Origin: Pseudomonas oryzagri
GTDB lineage: Bacteria > Pseudomonadota > Gammaproteobacteria > Pseudomonadales > Pseudomonadaceae
Reading direction: 5' to 3'
Assembly (NCBI RefSeq): GCF_020831405.1
Contig: NZ_JAJHPU010000015.1
Span: 124,001 to 188,000 of the forward strand
DNA: 64,000 nt
Shown here: in pieces, positions 61,265 to 64,000 of the stretch
Layout: every line of letters begins with the position of its first letter
Position numbering within the stretch: position 1 is the stretch's first letter
Made by a program: the position numbers and the translations under genes
Notes under the pieces: model-generated
Told to the model about the DNA's origin: nothing
Database searches by the model: none
Seen by the model: only the letters and a program-made list of their open reading frames with translations

Positions 61265-61600
61265 ATGAAGAACCTCGCATCCACAGCTGTCGTAAGCGCG
61301 GGCATTGCCGTCTTGATTGCCGTCGCGGGCTGCACATATGTAGTTTCCAGATATGAGCGTGCGTTCGAGCGCACGTCGGATGGAGATCACATGCCCGAAG
61401 TCGTTGCCCGCTTCGGAACGCCCTCTGTCCGGGAGAGCCGCTCCGAACCTTTTGACCGCTACGTCGCCAAGCCTTGCGAATTACCCTGTGCGGAGCGGCT
61501 CTGGTGGGAGCACCCCCTCCTACGCGGTATCGAGGCTTGGTTCGTCGAATTTGAAGTTTCAGGCCGAGTTGTGCATAAGGCACACATGGTGTCGCCGTGA
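61265..61600 (+). CDS. Cassette 10 putative lipoprotein
   Basis: 111 residues from ATG 61265. Lipoprotein signal MKNLASTAVVSAGIAVLIAV with lipobox VAGC, then MPEVVARFGTPSVRESRSEP, which recalls the SmpA/OmlA 'RFGxP' segment. Cysteine pair CELPCAERLWWE. Probably exported and membrane-anchored. Confidence 0.68.
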   Translation: MKNLASTAVVSAGIAVLIAVAGCTYVVSRYERAFERTSDGDHMPEVVARFGTPSVRESRSEPFDRYVAKPCELPCAERLWWEHPLLRGIEAWFVEFEVSGRVVHKAHMVSP

Positions 61601-61607
61601 ACCTGTG

Positions 61608-61688
61608 GCCTAACATGGCAGTCAACGCGTACGTCGCTTCGGCGGGCGTTCGCCAACCGAAGCGACGCCGGCTACTTTTACGTTAGGC
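61608..61688 (+). repeat. attC 10
   Basis: GCCTAAC (61608-61614) to GTTAGGC (61682-61688), 81 bp, with the long arm GTCGCTTCGGCGGGCG / CCAACCGAAGCGAC. Confidence 0.85.
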
Positions 61689-61713
61689 ATCACATCAAGT
61701 ATCGAGGTAATTG

Positions 61714-62193
61714 ATGGACTACTTTCAAGGCGTCGTAACCGAGTTCTTGCGTGCAAATAGGTCAACATTTGTAAATACCGAGTATCTCATCCAACTGGAC
61801 GAGGGCAACACACCATTAAAGGCACGGCATTGGTATTGCGATGCGCTCGCCGTAAATTTCGAACACTCCACTGTGTACCTCTGCGAAATTACTTATTCAA
61901 AAACCATGAGCGCCTTACTCGGTAGACTGCAAGGTTGGACAACACATTGGGAGGCAGTTTGCGAGTCAATCACTCGCGACAGCAAACTCATCGGCGCCTG
62001 GAACTTCCAGCCTTGGTTGTTCGTACCAGAGGCTAGCAAACCTCTCCTGCTGCGCAAACTTGGGCAAGGTCAAACTCCGACACACCCGCAAGGCAACATG
62101 CCTGCGCCGCTAATCACTACACTTGAATCCGTGGCACCATGGAATTACTGTTCGTGGGATCGAAAGCACGAACTATCAGAGAGTGACGCCTAA
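61714..62193 (+). CDS. Cassette 11 hypothetical protein
   Basis: 159 residues from ATG 61714 (GAGGT just upstream). MDYFQGVVTEFLRANRSTFV, then DALAVNFEHSTVYLCEITYS and the pattern D-x-n-E-x-T-Y that resembles a restriction-endonuclease-like core strand pair (D, E). FQPWLFVPEASKPLLLRKLG follows. Nuclease-fold membership is a guess. Confidence 0.65.
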   Translation: MDYFQGVVTEFLRANRSTFVNTEYLIQLDEGNTPLKARHWYCDALAVNFEHSTVYLCEITYSKTMSALLGRLQGWTTHWEAVCESITRDSKLIGAWNFQPWLFVPEASKPLLLRKLGQGQTPTHPQGNMPAPLITTLESVAPWNYCSWDRKHELSESDA

Positions 62194-62200
62194 CAATGCG
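62188..62200 (+). repeat. attC 11, truncated
   Basis: GCCTAAC (62188-62194) and AATGCG remain. The rest of the site, including the GTTRRRY end, is missing because an IS1111-type end begins at 62201. Confidence 0.8.
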
Positions 62201-62290
62201 TATATGGACTCTCCCCACAAGTGGTGAGTAAAGCCTTGCCAGCCCTGTCGTCAGTGCGGTTGCATTCGTCTATCCGGCCTTCGCTGGGTG
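62201..62290. mobile_element. Left-end remnant of a second IS1111-attC element
   Basis: The sequence from 62201 opens TATATGGACTCTCCCCACAA and matches the intact IS left end (58694 on) closely for about 80 bp, including CCAGCCCTGTCGTCAGTGCG, then diverges. No transposase follows. The exact right boundary is unclear, somewhere before the methyltransferase stop at 62389. Confidence 0.78.
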
Positions 62291-62388
62291 TTGCCGCCTC
62301 TCTGGCGCCCCCGCCAGAAGCTTCCGGGCCGGCTGGCCGCTTGCTGGGCAACCTGATCCCCGCCTTTCCCGGAAGCTCCACAGTCGCC

Positions 62389-63243
62389 TTAGCGCCTGGT
62401 AATCACCACCTCCAGATATTCCCCCGGCACCACCAGCGAATCCGGCCCGGCGACGTTGCGCGTTAGGAGCATCCGTTCCAGGTCGGCATACAGGCGGGCC
62501 TGGCCGGCCTCGTCTAGGGCGGCGAAGGCCTTGTGGGTGGGGCCGTAGTAGCGGCGGAAGATGTCGATCCAGTGCGCCGCCGACAGGTAGCGGAAGTTGA
62601 ACAGCTTGCGCGTGCAGCGGATGTCGGCGGCCTGCGGGCCGAACAGTTCGACCAGGGCGGCCTCGTCGCCCCAGCGCAGCGGCGAACGCAGGCCGGCCGG
62701 CGGCGGCAGGTGGGCGCCGATCACCCGGAACAGCTCGCCGATGAAGCCTTCGGGCGTCCAGTTGGCCATGCCGATGCGTCCGCCCGGGCGCACCACGCGC
62801 AGCAGCTCACCCGCGGCGCGCGGGTGGTCGGGGGCGAACATCACCCCGAAGGTGGACAGCGCGACGTCGAAGCTCTCGTCGGCGAACGGCAGCGCCTCGG
62901 CATCGGCGACCTGGAAGTCGACCTCCAGGCCTTCGGCCCGGGCGCGCGCGGCGCCCTTGTCGAGCAGGTGGGCCACATAGTCGGTCGAGGTCACCCGGGC
63001 GAAGCGGCGCGCCGCGGCCAGGGTGGCGTTGCCGTTGCCGGCGGCCACGTCGAGCACGCGCTCGCCGGCGCGCAGGTCGACGGCCTCGGCCAGCGACTCG
63101 CCGACGATCTGCAGGGTGGTGCCGATCACCGCGAAGTCGCCGCTGGCCCAGGTGGCCTGCTGGCGGGCCTTGATGGCGGCGAGGTCCGGTTGCGGAGCGG
63201 TGGCGGCGGCGGTGGCCGGGCAGCTGTGGGCGGGGGCGGTCAT
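62389..63243 (-). CDS. SAM-dependent methyltransferase (UbiE/Methyltransf_11 type)
   Basis: 284 residues from ATG 63243. Motif I VLDVAAGNGNATLAAA, motif II DFQVADAEALPFADESFDVA and motif III LRVVRPGGRIGMANWTPEGF. Substrate unknown. It lies just past the integron end with chromosome-like GC content, divergent from an AraC-type regulator that may control it. Confidence 0.88.
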   Translation of the reverse strand: MTAPAHSCPATAAATAPQPDLAAIKARQQATWASGDFAVIGTTLQIVGESLAEAVDLRAGERVLDVAAGNGNATLAAARRFARVTSTDYVAHLLDKGAARARAEGLEVDFQVADAEALPFADESFDVALSTFGVMFAPDHPRAAGELLRVVRPGGRIGMANWTPEGFIGELFRVIGAHLPPPAGLRSPLRWGDEAALVELFGPQAADIRCTRKLFNFRYLSAAHWIDIFRRYYGPTHKAFAALDEAGQARLYADLERMLLTRNVAGPDSLVVPGEYLEVVITRR

Positions 63244-63422
63244 GGGCGGTCTCCTCGGGTGGACAGGGCGGGATATCCCGACGAGTCCATTGTTCCGCCG
63301 TGGGGCAATCGGTGCTTCACTGAAAATCCGGGAAACTTGTCCGGGCGTCCGCGATTGCCGCGGATGCCGCCGCGAAGGGACTCCGCCCCCGCTGCACCGG
63401 CGCCGCCGGTACGGAGCCAGGC

Positions 63423-64000
63423 CATGAGTCGAGACCCGCTGTCGGACCTGCTGCGCTCCGTGCGCCTGCGCGGCGCGGTGTTCTACTACGTGAGCAACCG
63501 CGACCCGTGGGCCGCCGAAGCCCCGCCAGCGCGGGAGATCGCCGCCGCGGTGCTGCCCGGCGCCGAGCACGTCATGGAGTTCCACCTGCTCGCCCGCGGC
63601 AGCGGCTGGGCGGCGGTCAGCGGCCTGCCGCCAGTGCGCCTGGAATGCGGCGACATCGTGATGTTTCCCCACGGCGACGCCCACGTGCTGTCCAGCGCGC
63701 CGGGCCTCGAGCCGCAGCGCATCGGCGTCGAATGGGTGTTCGCCACCCGTCACCTGCCCAAGCCACTGCCGGTCGCCTTCCACAGCGGCGTGCGCGAACC
63801 GGGCGCAGACACGCCGGTCGAGGCAGCCGACAGCGTGCTGGTGTGCGGTTTCCTCGGCTGCGACCTGCGCCCGTTCAACCCGCTGATCGCCGCCCTGCCG
63901 CGCCTGCTGCACCTGCCGGCGGCGCGTGCCGGCGAGTGGATCGCCCGGGTCATCGACCAGGCGGCGCACGAGTCGGCCGCGCCCGGCCCCGGCGCCGAGG
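63423..64000 (+). CDS. AraC-family regulator, N-terminal part (cut by window edge)
   Basis: 192 complete codons visible. MSRDPLSDLLRSVRLRGAVF, YYVSNRDPWAAEAPPAREIA and LECGDIVMFPHGDAHVLSSA form the cupin_6 ligand domain found in AraC-type regulators. The HTH domain lies beyond the window. Divergent from the methyltransferase gene, 179 bp apart. Confidence 0.85.

Larger units (their letters stand above)
54139..62200. mobile_element. Chromosomal integron with 11-cassette array
   Basis: intI on the minus strand, attI at about 55222-55239, then cassettes read on the plus strand, each ORF followed by an attC with an RYYYAAC-type start and a GTTRRRY-type end. Cassette DNA is visibly AT-richer than the flanks. 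One IS1111-family element interrupts cassette 7's attC, and a truncated copy of the same IS end stops the array at 62201. Confidence 0.93.

Noticed and set aside
55558..61688. Regularly spaced palindromes that might be a CRISPR array
   Set aside because: Spacing is gene-sized, each unit has attC boxes and encloses an ORF; no cas genes are present.

Overview
The window is GC-rich chromosomal DNA from a member of the Pseudomonadaceae, most likely close to the Pseudomonas stutzeri, mendocina or alcaligenes groups. Reasons: an MvaU-type H-NS analogue, an MscL/Fpr/RlmG/TrmA housekeeping block, a TtgABC-TtgR efflux locus with its conserved operator, the liu leucine-degradation genes, an HbcR/bdhA ketone-body locus, and a chromosomal integron whose attC sites carry an IS1111-attC type element. 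Species cannot be fixed from the sequence alone.

Layout. 1-4231: cstA (cut by the left edge) divergent from a cache-domain histidine kinase and its LuxR-type regulator, with three CTAC...GTAG palindromes between them. 4250-12268: housekeeping genes (radA, GNAT, DUF465, mscL, TerC-CBS protein, fpr, rlmG, trmA). 12375-16804: a polar amino-acid ABC transporter and a methyltransferase. 17290-23886: ttgABC divergent from ttgR. 24019-30665: yajD, a YecA-like SEC-C protein, mvaU, a three-gene ABC exporter and homospermidine synthase. 30743-37292: a seven-gene minus-strand run of branched-chain-type ABC transporter genes (livG,F,K,H,M) ending in etfBA. 37414-53629: leucine and ketone-body catabolism: an AhpD-like protein, an acyl-CoA synthetase, liuA, liuB, liuC, liuD, liuE, hbcR, a GntP permease, bdhA, scoAB, liuR and a carboxymuconolactone decarboxylase-like gene. 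53772-54086: a Tyr/His-rich secreted protein. 54139-62200: the integron. 62389-64000: a methyltransferase and an AraC-type regulator (cut by the right edge).

How the genes work together. The liu enzymes take isovaleryl-CoA to acetoacetate plus acetyl-CoA. EtfAB is the expected electron acceptor for LiuA. ScoAB activates acetoacetate, and BdhA feeds 3-hydroxybutyrate into the same pool under the sigma-54 activator HbcR; a -24/-12 promoter is visible before the permease gene. LiuR is encoded in the block. Two 16-bp palindromes fitting TTNACGTNNACGTNAA lie before liuA and before livG, which suggests that transport, electron transfer and degradation form one regulon.

The integron is the most unusual part. 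Its integrase frame is full length, but leucine stands where the catalytic tyrosine should be, and the LLGH motif reads LPGH, so the enzyme is predicted to be unable to recombine. The array holds 11 cassettes, visibly AT-richer than the flanks and nearly all of unknown function, with several attC types. A complete IS1111-family element sits inside one attC. A second, truncated copy of the same IS end sits inside the last attC, exactly where the array stops. Several short palindromic repeat families fill intergenic gaps through the rest of the window.
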